NCBI GenBank assembly: GCA_025056555.1
Contig: JANWVZ010000022.1
Span: 1-33,896 of the forward strand
Reading direction: 5' to 3'
Length of the DNA: 33,896 nucleotides
Source: Gemmatales bacterium
GTDB lineage: Bacteria > Planctomycetota > Planctomycetia > Gemmatales > HRBIN36
Shown: piece after piece, positions 17,007 through 25,239 of the stretch
Layout: each line of letters begins with the position of its first letter
Numbering within the stretch: the first letter of the stretch is position 1
The notes under the pieces: generated by a model
Told to the model about the DNA's origin: nothing
Seen by the model: only the letters and a program-made list of their open reading frames with translations
Databases searched by the model: none
Made by a program: the position numbers and the translations under genes

Positions 17007-17807
17007 CTACAGCATGGCCGATCGCAGGGAATGGGAGCCGTTCGGTTCATCGGCGCGGAAGATTTCAGCCACCTCTTCCGGCAGGAAGAAACGGGGTTCG
17101 CCTGCCTCCTCCAGAATCAACCCGTCGAAGCTCATTTCCAGCAAACGTCCTCGGCACATTTCCCCGTGGAGCAACTGGACAAGCACTTCGTGGCCCCACA
17201 CGTCACTGTACCGGCGCCATGCTGATTCTACTTCTTCCCCCTGGCCTCGGAGCAACGCCGCGTAGCCTGTATCCAGCCGGTCGAGTAGGAGTTGTCCCAC
17301 TTGTTCAACGTCGAAGAGCCGCTGGGCAACAGTTTTCAGGGAGGCGGCTTGGGACAGTTGATACGCGGTGAAAAAATCCTCGGAAGTGTTTACATTAAGT
17401 CCGATGCCGACTACCGTGCCCACCCTTTGCTCCAGGAGAATACCACAGACTTTCTTGCCCGCAACCAGTACGTCATTCGGCCATTTGATACGCGGCGGCA
17501 TGCCGATGACGTGATAGATGGTCTCGCAAACCGCTACCGCTGCCCAAGCGGTCAGGAACACTGGCCGCTGGACCCTTGGGGGAGGAAATACCAGCACTGA
17601 TAAAAGTACGCCGGCGCGGGGTTCGGAATACCAACTCCGACCAAGTCGTCCCCGACCTGCGGTCTGGGCATCGGCCCAAATGGCCAGGCCGTGATAGGCA
17701 ACATCGTGAGCTAATTCCAGCGCCAGCGCATTCGTGCTTTCCACTTGGTCGAATCGCCAAACTCGCTGGCCAATTTGCCGATGCGGCAGCACGTATTCCC
17801 GTCTCAT
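17007..17807 (-). CDS. birA: Biotin-[acetyl-CoA-carboxylase] ligase (class I)
   Basis: Cytosolic enzyme that makes biotinyl-5'-AMP and transfers biotin to a Lys of the carboxylase carrier protein. The 266-aa product lacks the N-terminal HTH of E. coli BirA, so it is a class I (non-regulatory) ligase. Motifs: QVESTN (21-26), GRGRLGRSW (51-59), IKWPNDV (107-113), KVCGILLE (119-126) and VGIGLNVN (133-140). An SH3-like C-terminal region follows. The ATG at 17807 gives a family-typical length. The in-frame ATG at 17855 adds 16 non-conserved residues, and the frame is open to 17993. None has a strong ribosome-binding site, so the start is uncertain. Confidence 0.9.
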   Translation of the reverse strand: MRREYVLPHRQIGQRVWRFDQVESTNALALELAHDVAYHGLAIWADAQTAGRGRLGRSWYSEPRAGVLLSVLVFPPPRVQRPVFLTAWAAVAVCETIYHVIGMPPRIKWPNDVLVAGKKVCGILLEQRVGTVVGIGLNVNTSEDFFTAYQLSQAASLKTVAQRLFDVEQVGQLLLDRLDTGYAALLRGQGEEVESAWRRYSDVWGHEVLVQLLHGEMCRGRLLEMSFDGLILEEAGEPRFFLPEEVAEIFRADEPNGSHSLRSAML

Positions 17808-18049
17808 GGTTGCCGAGGTAGACTGCTTTTCCTCCACCCCAATGGGCTGGTTCATCCTGGAGTCAGAATTGCCCTGCACAGAATAAGGTTGGTTTGCAGG
17901 CCCGCAGGCATCTCTCTTTGGGATCATATGCCGAGGGTGATATACAGGTATGTGGAACAAGTGGTATTCCGCGTCCATAGTGGAAAGCCGCACTTAGCAA
18001 GGCCAGTGATCTCTTGCTGAATCTGACGAGGTGCAGATAATGGACTAGG

Positions 18050-18769
18050 ATGGCGGCGAAGATTCTGGTGGGTACGTGTGGGTTTTGTCTGGCTCAACGG
18101 AAGTATTATGCCACGTTTCCCGTGATCGAAATCCAGCAGACGTTTTACCAACCGCCCAGCGAGGCTCAGGTGCAGAAATGGCGTGAGGCGGCGCCGCCGG
18201 GATTTGAGTTTACGCTGAAAGCTTTCCAGGCAATCACTCACCCGCCCAGCAGTCCGACGTGGCGCCGTAGTCGGTTAGCGGTGGAAGAACGGCAACATGC
18301 CGGCTATTTCGGCAATACTCCCGTGGTGCGTCGAGCTTGGGAAACAACACGCCAACTGGCGGAGATTCTGCGGGCGACCATAGTCGTTTTCCAGTGTCCA
18401 CCTCGCTTTGACGCACGCCAGGAGCACGTCCGCAACTTACGTTGGTTCTTTCACTGGGCAGAGCGTGGCTCCCTGAAGTTCGGGCTGGAAATACGCCATC
18501 CCAGTTGGTCCGATGCTTTACTGCGCCAGTTATGCGAAGAACTGGAATTGATTCACGTGGTAGATCCGTTTACTCGCGCCACGGTTACGCCAAGACTCAA
18601 GTATTATCGCCTGCATGGCATTGGCGGTTACGATTACCAATACACCGACGCCGACTTGCAGCGCTTGTGCGGTTGGTGTCGGGGGCGTCGCGTTTACTGT
18701 ATGTTCAATAACACGTTCATGCTGGAAGATGCCCTGCGCTTCCGACAATTACTCGAAACGCTGGCCTGA
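18050..18769 (+). CDS. DUF72 (YecE-like) protein
   Basis: A 239-aa protein of the DUF72 family, a TIM-barrel-like fold of unknown biochemical role. Family hallmarks: an N-terminal VGTCGF, the segment EIQQTFYQPPS, FEFTLKAFQAITH, FGLEIRHPSW, YYRLHG followed by YDYQYTDADL, and a C-terminal YCMFNNT (usually written as a V-x-F-N-N-x motif). It is divergently arranged with birA and converges on kdsB. No export signal or membrane segment is present. The start ATG has only a weak upstream AGG. Assignment to the family is firm; the function is not known. Confidence 0.88.
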   Translation: MAAKILVGTCGFCLAQRKYYATFPVIEIQQTFYQPPSEAQVQKWREAAPPGFEFTLKAFQAITHPPSSPTWRRSRLAVEERQHAGYFGNTPVVRRAWETTRQLAEILRATIVVFQCPPRFDARQEHVRNLRWFFHWAERGSLKFGLEIRHPSWSDALLRQLCEELELIHVVDPFTRATVTPRLKYYRLHGIGGYDYQYTDADLQRLCGWCRGRRVYCMFNNTFMLEDALRFRQLLETLA

Positions 18770-18848
18770 AGTCCATGCGGTCAATTTGTGCGATTCGTGG
18801 GAATAAGCTCTGCGACCAAATCAGAGCCGGGCTATATACGAGGGTTTC

Positions 18849-19619
18849 TCAAGCAGCTTGACGCATTGGCCGGGACGTTTGTTGCCGAAAGAGGCTGACG
18901 AACCGCCGATAGTCTTCCCAAGTGTCCACGCCGCGCTCGGCATGTGCCACCAAGCCCACTTGGATGCGGACTCCTAACGCCAAGGCGCGGAGTTGTTCCA
19001 ACTTTTCCAGGGTTTCGAGAGGATGAGGCGGGGTGGCAGCCCATTGCAGCAGGCATTCGCGGCGGTAGGCATAAAGCCCAAGGTGTCGCAGAAATGCTGT
19101 CGGGGCAGCCGTGAAATTCGGTTCACCGTCGCGGACGTACGGAATCGGACTGCGACTGAAGTAGAGCGCTTGCCCCTGATCATTGAGCACTACCTTGACG
19201 ACGCTGGGATCGAGATACTCCTGGCGGCAAGTAATAGGCGTGGCCAGGGTCGCCAAGGGACAATCACGATGGCGCTGTAGCAGTTCGATGAGATAATCGA
19301 GATGGCTCGGCTCGACCAGAGGTTCGTCACCTTGCAGATTCACGAAAACCTCGGCTTGAATCTGACGAGCGACCTCGGCCACCCGTTCTGTGCCACAGGT
19401 GTGTTCGCGGCTGGTGCGAAGCACCGGTGCACCAAAAGATTGTGCGGCCGCTTCCACGCGGGGATCGTCTGTGGCAATCAGCACCCGATCAGCTCGCCGC
19501 GCCAAACAGGCACGCTCATAAACGTGTTGTACCAGATATTTCCCAGTCTCCCTCAGCAGGACCTTGGCGGGCAAGCGTTGGGACGCGTAACGTGCCGGAA
19601 TGACTATCACCGTCTTCAT
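18849..19619 (-). CDS. kdsB: 3-deoxy-manno-octulosonate cytidylyltransferase
   Basis: Cytosolic enzyme that activates Kdo with CTP to CMP-Kdo, the donor for the inner core of lipopolysaccharide. The product is 256 aa, the usual length. The N-terminal VIPARYASQRLPAKVL is the nucleotide-binding loop, TDDPRV (50-55) is the family segment, and NLQGDEPLV (94-102) holds the metal-binding Asp. YFSRSPIPY and GLYAYRRE are also typical. The ATG at 19619 has AAGGAGG 8 nt upstream; the frame is open further but without support. It lies downstream of the repeat-tail membrane protein on the same strand (151-bp gap). It implies a Kdo-containing envelope. Confidence 0.93.
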   Translation of the reverse strand: MKTVIVIPARYASQRLPAKVLLRETGKYLVQHVYERACLARRADRVLIATDDPRVEAAAQSFGAPVLRTSREHTCGTERVAEVARQIQAEVFVNLQGDEPLVEPSHLDYLIELLQRHRDCPLATLATPITCRQEYLDPSVVKVVLNDQGQALYFSRSPIPYVRDGEPNFTAAPTAFLRHLGLYAYRRECLLQWAATPPHPLETLEKLEQLRALALGVRIQVGLVAHAERGVDTWEDYRRFVSLFRQQTSRPMRQAA

Positions 19620-19699
19620 CAGGCTGGCCTCCTTGCCAAGCGTGTTGTACTCCCTTGAGCCATCCAAGACACTGGACGCCAAGTGATAGATTACAATGA

Positions 19700-19720
19700 C
19701 CTTGCCAGAAACCGGCAAGG
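19700..19720. other. Hairpin between the repeat-tail gene and kdsB
   Basis: CCTTGCC (19700-19706) pairs perfectly with GGCAAGG (19714-19720) around a 7-nt loop. No T-run follows on either strand, so it may be an mRNA stability element or a weak terminator. Confidence 0.35.
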
Positions 19721-19770
19721 GCAGCTGATGACGACGCTCCTAGCGCACCGTTTGACGCACCCCCATCCAA

Positions 19771-21777
19771 TCAATCTTCCGGCTCCCAACGGATTTCAAC
19801 TTCGGGATCGGAGGCAATGCGGAAGACGTCGGCATCGGGTGAATCCGAAGGCGCATCAGTCGAAGCCTGAGGGGGTTCCTGCGCAGATGGTCCCTCACTC
19901 CCAGTAATTCCATGCTCGCTTCCTTCGCCGGACGTTTGATTCAAGGAAGCTGATTCGTCGCCGATGGTTGACGAATCGGCACCGAGCAAAGACTCATCCG
20001 GCGCTGGTTCCAGGGGCGGCGGTGCCTGTGGCATTTCGACGGCAGATTCGGCTGCGCTGTGAGAGAGCCTTTCTTCTGCTTCACGGAAAAGCTCGTCGGT
20101 AGGTGGTAATGGTTGATACTTTTCCTCGCGATTCGGTTCCTGAGCGGATTCGGAGGCTGTGGGTATGACGGAGGAAGGAAGGCCTGACAACTCAGGAAAG
20201 AGCAGGTCAGCGGAAGTGGAGCCGACCGCCGGACTTGGAGTCTTGGCTTCGGTGCCGATGACGATGTCGAAAACCTGGTCGGGGGTCGGCTGAGTTGACG
20301 GCGGTTTGGGCTCGATTTCCGGCGCGCCACTGGGCAAGTACACCGGAGTTTCTGGCTCCGCCAAGCCTTGCTGCTCTTGCCAAGCGGGGAATTCCATTTC
20401 AACAAGGTGTTCCAAGTCCACCGCTGAACTCTCGGCGTGGGGCAGTGTCGGCGTCGGTTCGGAGAAGATCTCCTCGGCAGATTCCGAGGTAACGCTCTCG
20501 CCATCCACAAGGGCTGGCGCGGACGGCTCAGCCGATTCAGCCGGAGTTGGTGGCAGATCAGCAGCCGGCTCTGTTGGTTGGGAATCAGCTTGCTGGGAGA
20601 GCGGAGTGATTTCAACGGGCGGTGCGGCTGGTTCTCCTGGTTCGGGAGGCGTCGGGGTTGGAGGTTGCAGAACTTGAGCCAACGCATCGCTGGGTGAACT
20701 CGGCGCCCCCAGAGCGCCCAGGAAGACGGCGCTCGGAGATTCCGGAATGGACTCGGCACGGCTCAGAACTCGGCTGGCAGTGTCGCCAATGCGTTCGATG
20801 TCTATTTCGCCGCTATGAGCGGCAGATCGGGAAGGCGACTCCGCATGGAAAATGTCGCTGGCAGGACCGGAGGCAGGGGATAGAACTGAACTGGATGGTT
20901 CGGCGCGGACGAGACGCTCTTCGTCCAGCTCGCCGCGGACAACAAGTTCCTCATCCAGCTCAGCACGAATGAGCAGGTCCTCATCCAGTTCGGCACGAGT
21001 CAGGCGTTCTTCGTCTAACTCTGCACGAACGACAGCGCCTGCCTCCGTGTCCAGTTCCGCGCGAATGATTCGGCTCTCGCCGAGTTCCGCACGAATAACT
21101 TCACTCGGCACCGTCAACGGAGGCATTTCACTCGGCGGGGCCGGGGGTTCTCCTAACGACCGGGCCAGCGCTTCCTCGTCGAGTTCCTGCTCCGCTTGGG
21201 CAACCTCCGCCTCCTCTTCCTGTTCGGGCGATATTTCCACATGATCCGCCTCGGCTGGCTGAGGCGGATAGAAGAACTCTCGCACGCCTTCCACAGTCGC
21301 CAGCGACAGCGTTAGACCGCTCAGGAACACTGGCAGGAGGGCAATAATAACCAGCAAAGTGCCTGCCAGAATCGGTGTTGGCCCCAGCTTGAATTGTCCC
21401 TGAATCACCAGCACTGCGACGACGATGCTGATCAGGATACCAAGGACCAGCACTGTGGTCGAGGAGAGTTTGGTCAGTCCCAACCCCAGCGGTTGTCCTC
21501 GCACAGCTTTCAAAGTGCCGATACCGCTCAATATCAGACAAATCAGGGTCAAGGTTGCGGCGGTAAGAACGCCCAGCCAATCTTTCCATTCGCCGGCCCA
21601 ATCGAGGCTGCCTTGCTTTTGCCAATCGTAGGTAATCATGGGAACCAACGCGAATAGCGCTAAGGCCAATGCGGCCAGCCCCGACCACAGTGCGCTGAGC
21701 ACGTTGTTGACCTCAGGGGGTAACGCCTTGCGAACTTGAAGTTCTTCGTCTTCCCAGTGCTGGAGTTGCTGCGCCAT
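19771..21777 (-). CDS. Four-helix membrane protein with a decapeptide repeat and a long acidic tail
   Basis: A 668-aa protein of unknown function. After about 25 polar residues come four hydrophobic helices (about 30-48, 67-86, 107-126 and 135-160). An acidic linker follows, then a decapeptide array (about 227-294) of the form xxRAELDEEx: the RAEL core recurs at residues 229, 239, 251, 261 and 271, with RGEL at 281 and RAEP at 291. The rest, to residue 668, is Pro-, Ser-, Glu- and Ala-rich and probably disordered. The ATG at 21777 has GGAGA 6 nt upstream; earlier ATGs (21819, 21840) lack such a site. It may organise partners at the membrane; this is inference. Confidence 0.75.
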   Translation of the reverse strand: MAQQLQHWEDEELQVRKALPPEVNNVLSALWSGLAALALALFALVPMITYDWQKQGSLDWAGEWKDWLGVLTAATLTLICLILSGIGTLKAVRGQPLGLGLTKLSSTTVLVLGILISIVVAVLVIQGQFKLGPTPILAGTLLVIIALLPVFLSGLTLSLATVEGVREFFYPPQPAEADHVEISPEQEEEAEVAQAEQELDEEALARSLGEPPAPPSEMPPLTVPSEVIRAELGESRIIRAELDTEAGAVVRAELDEERLTRAELDEDLLIRAELDEELVVRGELDEERLVRAEPSSSVLSPASGPASDIFHAESPSRSAAHSGEIDIERIGDTASRVLSRAESIPESPSAVFLGALGAPSSPSDALAQVLQPPTPTPPEPGEPAAPPVEITPLSQQADSQPTEPAADLPPTPAESAEPSAPALVDGESVTSESAEEIFSEPTPTLPHAESSAVDLEHLVEMEFPAWQEQQGLAEPETPVYLPSGAPEIEPKPPSTQPTPDQVFDIVIGTEAKTPSPAVGSTSADLLFPELSGLPSSVIPTASESAQEPNREEKYQPLPPTDELFREAEERLSHSAAESAVEMPQAPPPLEPAPDESLLGADSSTIGDESASLNQTSGEGSEHGITGSEGPSAQEPPQASTDAPSDSPDADVFRIASDPEVEIRWEPED
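20896..21099 (-). repeat. Coding decapeptide repeat (RAELDEE type)
   Basis: Seven units of about 30 bp encode a hydrophobic pair, then R-A-E-L-D-E-E and one more residue. One unit is two residues longer (around the second copy). Identity between units is high at protein level in the centre of the array, indicating recent duplication. Confidence 0.8.
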
Positions 21778-21935
21778 AGCCTGTCTCCGCTTTCTAGCTG
21801 AACCCGCACTCTCTGTCATTCTAACTTGCAACATTCCCAATTGCCACTAGCGATGGAAGGCTCGGGGTTTTGCTGACGCCGATTCCCTACGAGTTCCGGA
21901 TTGCCACGCAGGATTGGGATGTCCATTCAGGAACT

Positions 21936-21973
21936 GGCATAGGATGACCAAGCCAATTCAGTGTGAGGCACAC
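21936..21973. repeat. Direct repeat B, copy 1 (38 bp)
   Basis: Identical at all 38 positions to 22012-22049. It begins GGCATAGGATGACC and ends GTGTGAGGCACAC, which can itself form a small hairpin (GTGTG with CACAC). A 38-bp unrelated gap follows. The sequence has no similarity to repeat A but the same spacing. Confidence 0.92.
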
Positions 21974-22011
21974 CCTGAGCTTCGGTAGGCTTCTGCCACT
22001 CCGTGTTCAGA

Positions 22012-22049
22012 GGCATAGGATGACCAAGCCAATTCAGTGTGAGGCACAC
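22012..22049. repeat. Direct repeat B, copy 2 (38 bp), overlapping a stop codon
   Basis: Starts exactly 76 bp after copy 1. Its last 16 bp are the end of the minus-strand PSP1 gene, including its TGA; the remaining 22 bp lie in the 3' flank. Confidence 0.92.
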
Positions 22050-22906
22050 TGCTTATGCAGCCAGGCACGGAAGAGACAGCCGTTACAACCGTGCGCCGAA
22101 GAGCCGTTGGTGGTTATTCGGTGAACCGCCGCGCTTGGCACTCTGGCAGCATCAGCATTGGTTGGTAAAGTACTGAGCGCCTCAGCATGAGGAAACGCGT
22201 TGACCGAGGTCGGGTTAGCCCCTATGACGGCACTTTCCAGGTGGCGTTCCTCGGCAGGGCGATCCCGAGCCAATTCCATGCTGCATCGGCACTGACCACC
22301 GCAGCCGCTTACCCAGTCGGCCTCAGAGACACCATCCCGGTGGGACGGCCGATTGAGCCGCTGTTCCCAGGCATGATCGGCCGCTAACAATTCGCCGGCA
22401 TCATACCATTCAGCTGCCAGCTGAAATTCCCGCTCTAATTCCACGCTGATTCGGGCCACCGTCGGTGCTTCCAGACCCAGATAGAGCACCTCGAGCTGGT
22501 CGGGCTCACTCACGTATTCCACGTCGCAAATCGTTCCTGGAGCATTGGCATCGGCCAAACGTTGCTCGAACCAACGGTGGATGGTATCGAGTTTCTGATC
22601 GTGGCCCACCAGCCAGGGATCGGTTGGCCCGATAGGCCTAAGGATGGTTCCGGTAACCGGCCAAGCGGTTGTCAGCGGGGCAGCCAATCCGGGTTGCCCC
22701 GAAGCGTCGGGCGTATCGTCCGCCCAGAGAACTTGCCCTAGTTCCAGGCCACGATGAGAACGCAGCAATACCCGCTGACCGCGGTAGAGTCGTTCTGCGC
22801 CAAGGTAATGAAACCGCGCGCAGTAGCCGATCACGCCAAAGCGGGCCCAGTAGCAGGATTGTCTCGGCTTGAGGGATTGGCCTGGGTTATCGGATCCACA
22901 GCGCAT
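22034..22906 (-). CDS. PSP1 domain protein (RicT-like) with Cys-rich C-terminus
   Basis: A 290-aa protein. Residues about 18-165 match the PSP1 C-terminal domain: YWARFGVIGYCARF, RGQRVLLRSHRGLELGQVL, then the VEYVSEPDQLEVLYLG and LEREFQLAAEWYDAG segments. The Bacillus member RicT/YaaT works with RicA and RicF on RNase Y and carries Fe-S clusters in complex. Here the C-terminal 90 residues hold CGGQCRC and CNGC followed by a distant C, possibly a metal or Fe-S site. It starts 44 nt after the TPR-YggX gene, so they are probably co-transcribed. Its final codons lie in repeat B. Confidence 0.78.
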   Translation of the reverse strand: MRCGSDNPGQSLKPRQSCYWARFGVIGYCARFHYLGAERLYRGQRVLLRSHRGLELGQVLWADDTPDASGQPGLAAPLTTAWPVTGTILRPIGPTDPWLVGHDQKLDTIHRWFEQRLADANAPGTICDVEYVSEPDQLEVLYLGLEAPTVARISVELEREFQLAAEWYDAGELLAADHAWEQRLNRPSHRDGVSEADWVSGCGGQCRCSMELARDRPAEERHLESAVIGANPTSVNAFPHAEALSTLPTNADAARVPSAAVHRITTNGSSAHGCNGCLFRAWLHKQCASH

Positions 22907-22950
22907 GATCTGTTTCCGCAGATGGCACCGAACGGGATTTATCGGGTCAG

Positions 22951-23559
22951 TTACTCCAAGCCGAGGTATTGCTTCATGTACATTTCGTAAGTGCGTTGGC
23001 CCGACTCGTCACTCAAGTCAAGGCGTAGCTCGTTGATGACTTTGATGCCCATGGCAAGCCAGTCGCGCCAGCAATCCGCACAGATGCGTTCGTATACCTG
23101 CCGACCCAGTTCATCGTTCATAGGGGGGGCCGGCAAGGGTCGGGCGAACGGACCGGCAGGGCAACCAGGCCGCTGACAGCGAAACCCAGTGGCGGTCTCC
23201 GAAGTCAGGCTGGTCTGTTGAGGGGAGGGGACTTGACCACCCAGCTGGCGAATCCACTGAGCTATTTCATCTCGAGGCACGCGATCCCCGCGCCGGTCGG
23301 CAACCTCATAGCCGCGCTGGAACACTTCCAGAGCTTTGTCGCGTTTGCCTAAACGTGCATAGCATTCCCCCAAATACTGGTAGGCTTTGGAAAACTCCGC
23401 ATTGAGCGTGATGGCTTGTTCGAAAGCGGGGATGGCCTCGGCAAACTCACCGGCTTCCCAGAGGGCCTTGCCCAGACCGAAGTGTCCCAGTTCGTTCTCG
23501 GGGTCGTCCTGGGCCATTTTCCGAAACTGAGCTATACGTTCGGCTTGCGCCGGAGTCAT
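22951..23559 (-). CDS. TPR protein fused to an Fe(2+)-trafficking (YggX-like) domain
   Basis: A 202-aa cytosolic protein. Residues about 23-88 form two TPR units (LGHFGLGKALWEAGEFAEAI, then AYQYLGECYARLGKRDKAL). A linker leads to a YggX-like domain (about 126-201): FRCQRPGC at its start, LGRQVYERICADCW, then INELRLDLSDESGQ and a closing YMKQYLG, aligning with LGKRIY and MLINEKKLNM of E. coli YggX. YggX proteins protect Fe-S clusters and limit labile-iron damage. The extra Cys (C128, C133, C160, C163) could bind metal. The start has AGGAGGT upstream. It is followed by the PSP1 gene. Confidence 0.82.
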   Translation of the reverse strand: MTPAQAERIAQFRKMAQDDPENELGHFGLGKALWEAGEFAEAIPAFEQAITLNAEFSKAYQYLGECYARLGKRDKALEVFQRGYEVADRRGDRVPRDEIAQWIRQLGGQVPSPQQTSLTSETATGFRCQRPGCPAGPFARPLPAPPMNDELGRQVYERICADCWRDWLAMGIKVINELRLDLSDESGQRTYEMYMKQYLGLE

Positions 23560-23612
23560 TGTCGTACCTCCTGAATAGGCTCCTGACTTGGAGAATTAGC
23601 ATATTTGATTTT

Positions 23613-24941
23613 CTAAATTTTTCCCAATCGGTGTAAAGCCTCTTCACACCAGGCAGCAATGGCCAGGAGGCAAGGCTCACAAAATGGTCGCCCGACTAAT
23701 TGTACTGCCAGGGGTTCATTGGCCTCGGTTCGTTTCACGGGAAAGCCCACCGTGGGATAGCCCAAAAAACTCCAGGGCGCATTGCAGCAAGGGTCGCCGG
23801 TGGTCTCGGCCGTCGGAGGCGGTCCCGGTGCCGCCGGCGTTACCAGCGCGTCCACCGCATGGAAACAGGTTAACATTTGCCGACGCCAGTGCTCCTGAGA
23901 CTCACGACATCGGACATACTCAACGGCAGGGATTTGCAGACCTTCCTCAACCAGCGCAGCTATTTTCGGGGGGTAATTCTGAGGGCGATTGCGATAGGGC
24001 GTTTCATGGAAAGCAGCGGCCTCGACGGCCATGATTACGCGGTGCCATCGGAGCACGTCCCTGAAACCCAGCGGTGTTGTCAAGTTCTGCAATACCGCCC
24101 CTTGCTGCTGCCAGCAATCACAAGCTTCCCGCAGTGCCTGGCGCATGGTTTCCTCGATCCTGTCGTCCCAGGGGCCCGAGATCAGGCCTAATCGTGGCCG
24201 GTTCGGACCCGGTCGAAGGAAACTGGCCGCGGGGGGTACTGGTAAGTGGACACTGAACCGATCCTGCGGATCAAAGCCGGCGATAACCGCCAGCATAACT
24301 GCTAAGTCGCGCACGCTTGAGGCAATGGCGCCGACGTGATCCAGATGGGGCGCCAAGGGCAAGACACCGCGAGTGCTGACCCGCCCGAACGTGGGTTTGA
24401 GACCGGCCACTCCACAATATGCCGCTGGGCGTGTAATCGAACCGCCGGTTTGCGTGGCCAAGGCGGCATAACACATGCCTCGGGCTACCGCGGCTGCTGA
24501 ACCGCTGGAGGAACCGCCAGGAGTACGGCCCACCAACCAGGGATGCTGCGTTGGCGGTGGATCGAAAGCCGCATACGGTGTGGTTACCGTCTTACCCAGA
24601 AGAATCGCCCCTGCCTGGCGCAACCGTGTCACCACTGGAGCATCCTCAGTACAAGGTTCAGGCTCAATACCCGCTACGCCCGCACGTGTGGGCCAACCGG
24701 CCACGTTTATGATGTCCTTTACACCCACTGGAATACCGTGCAGCCAACTGCGAACCTGGCCACGGGCGAACTCTTCATCGCAGCGGCGTGCTTGTTCCAG
24801 AGCGCCTGCAGCATCTACCATTACCCAGGCCCGTAATTGGGCGTCTTCCATTTCAATGCGCTGCAGGCATTGCCGCGTCAATTCCTCAGCACTGATACGT
24901 CGAAGGCGCAGCTGTTCGGCCAGTGTGAGCAAATCGGTCAT
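23613..24941 (-). CDS. Amidase signature family enzyme
   Basis: Amide hydrolase of 442 aa with the Ser-cisSer-Lys triad. Numbering here is from the ATG at 24947, two residues longer: K77 in PVGVKD, the cis-Ser within GGSSSGS (144-150) and nucleophile S170 in TQTGGSITRPA. GRTPGGSSSGSAAAVARG is a classic signature. It could be mistaken for GatA, but the sequence after the triad and the lack of gatB or gatC favour a general amidase; the substrate is unknown. The ATG at 24941 is chosen because GGAGG is then 7 nt upstream, against 1 nt for 24947. It is probably co-transcribed with the TPR-YggX gene (53-nt gap). Confidence 0.88.
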   Translation of the reverse strand: MTDLLTLAEQLRLRRISAEELTRQCLQRIEMEDAQLRAWVMVDAAGALEQARRCDEEFARGQVRSWLHGIPVGVKDIINVAGWPTRAGVAGIEPEPCTEDAPVVTRLRQAGAILLGKTVTTPYAAFDPPPTQHPWLVGRTPGGSSSGSAAAVARGMCYAALATQTGGSITRPAAYCGVAGLKPTFGRVSTRGVLPLAPHLDHVGAIASSVRDLAVMLAVIAGFDPQDRFSVHLPVPPAASFLRPGPNRPRLGLISGPWDDRIEETMRQALREACDCWQQQGAVLQNLTTPLGFRDVLRWHRVIMAVEAAAFHETPYRNRPQNYPPKIAALVEEGLQIPAVEYVRCRESQEHWRRQMLTCFHAVDALVTPAAPGPPPTAETTGDPCCNAPWSFLGYPTVGFPVKRTEANEPLAVQLVGRPFCEPCLLAIAAWCEEALHRLGKI

Positions 24942-25239
24942 ATTCATACCTCCAAGTGCGCGGCTTTATATGCCTGAACAGAAAAACCTACCAGCCACAC
25001 CAATGTTTGCTTTGCGGGTCTGGTCGAATGGGAGTTCTCACAATCAGGCGCGTTTCCCGAAAAGTTTACCCGTTTCAGCGGTCTTTCCCCTGTGGAAACT
25101 CGCGCGCTGACGTTAGAGTATGTACCTGTGCTGACGGTTGTTTGGATAGTTCGCACTTTTTCTCTGGAATCAACGGCAGTGTGCTTAGTACAATGCAACA
25201 AGGGAGAATAGTGGTCAACTGCGGCAAGAAAGGGCAGCT
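24942..25239. other. Divergent intergenic region
   Basis: This stretch of nearly 300 bp separates the minus-strand amidase from the plus-strand ABC-2 operon. A TACAAT (25189-25194) could be the -10 for the latter but has no good -35. No gene, repeat or terminator was recognised. Confidence 0.3.

Noticed and set aside
19941-20759. 272-codon minus-strand frame inside the repeat-tail gene
   Set aside because: It is the shifted frame of the Pro/Ser/Glu-rich tail, with Arg/Pro-rich composition typical of shadow frames.
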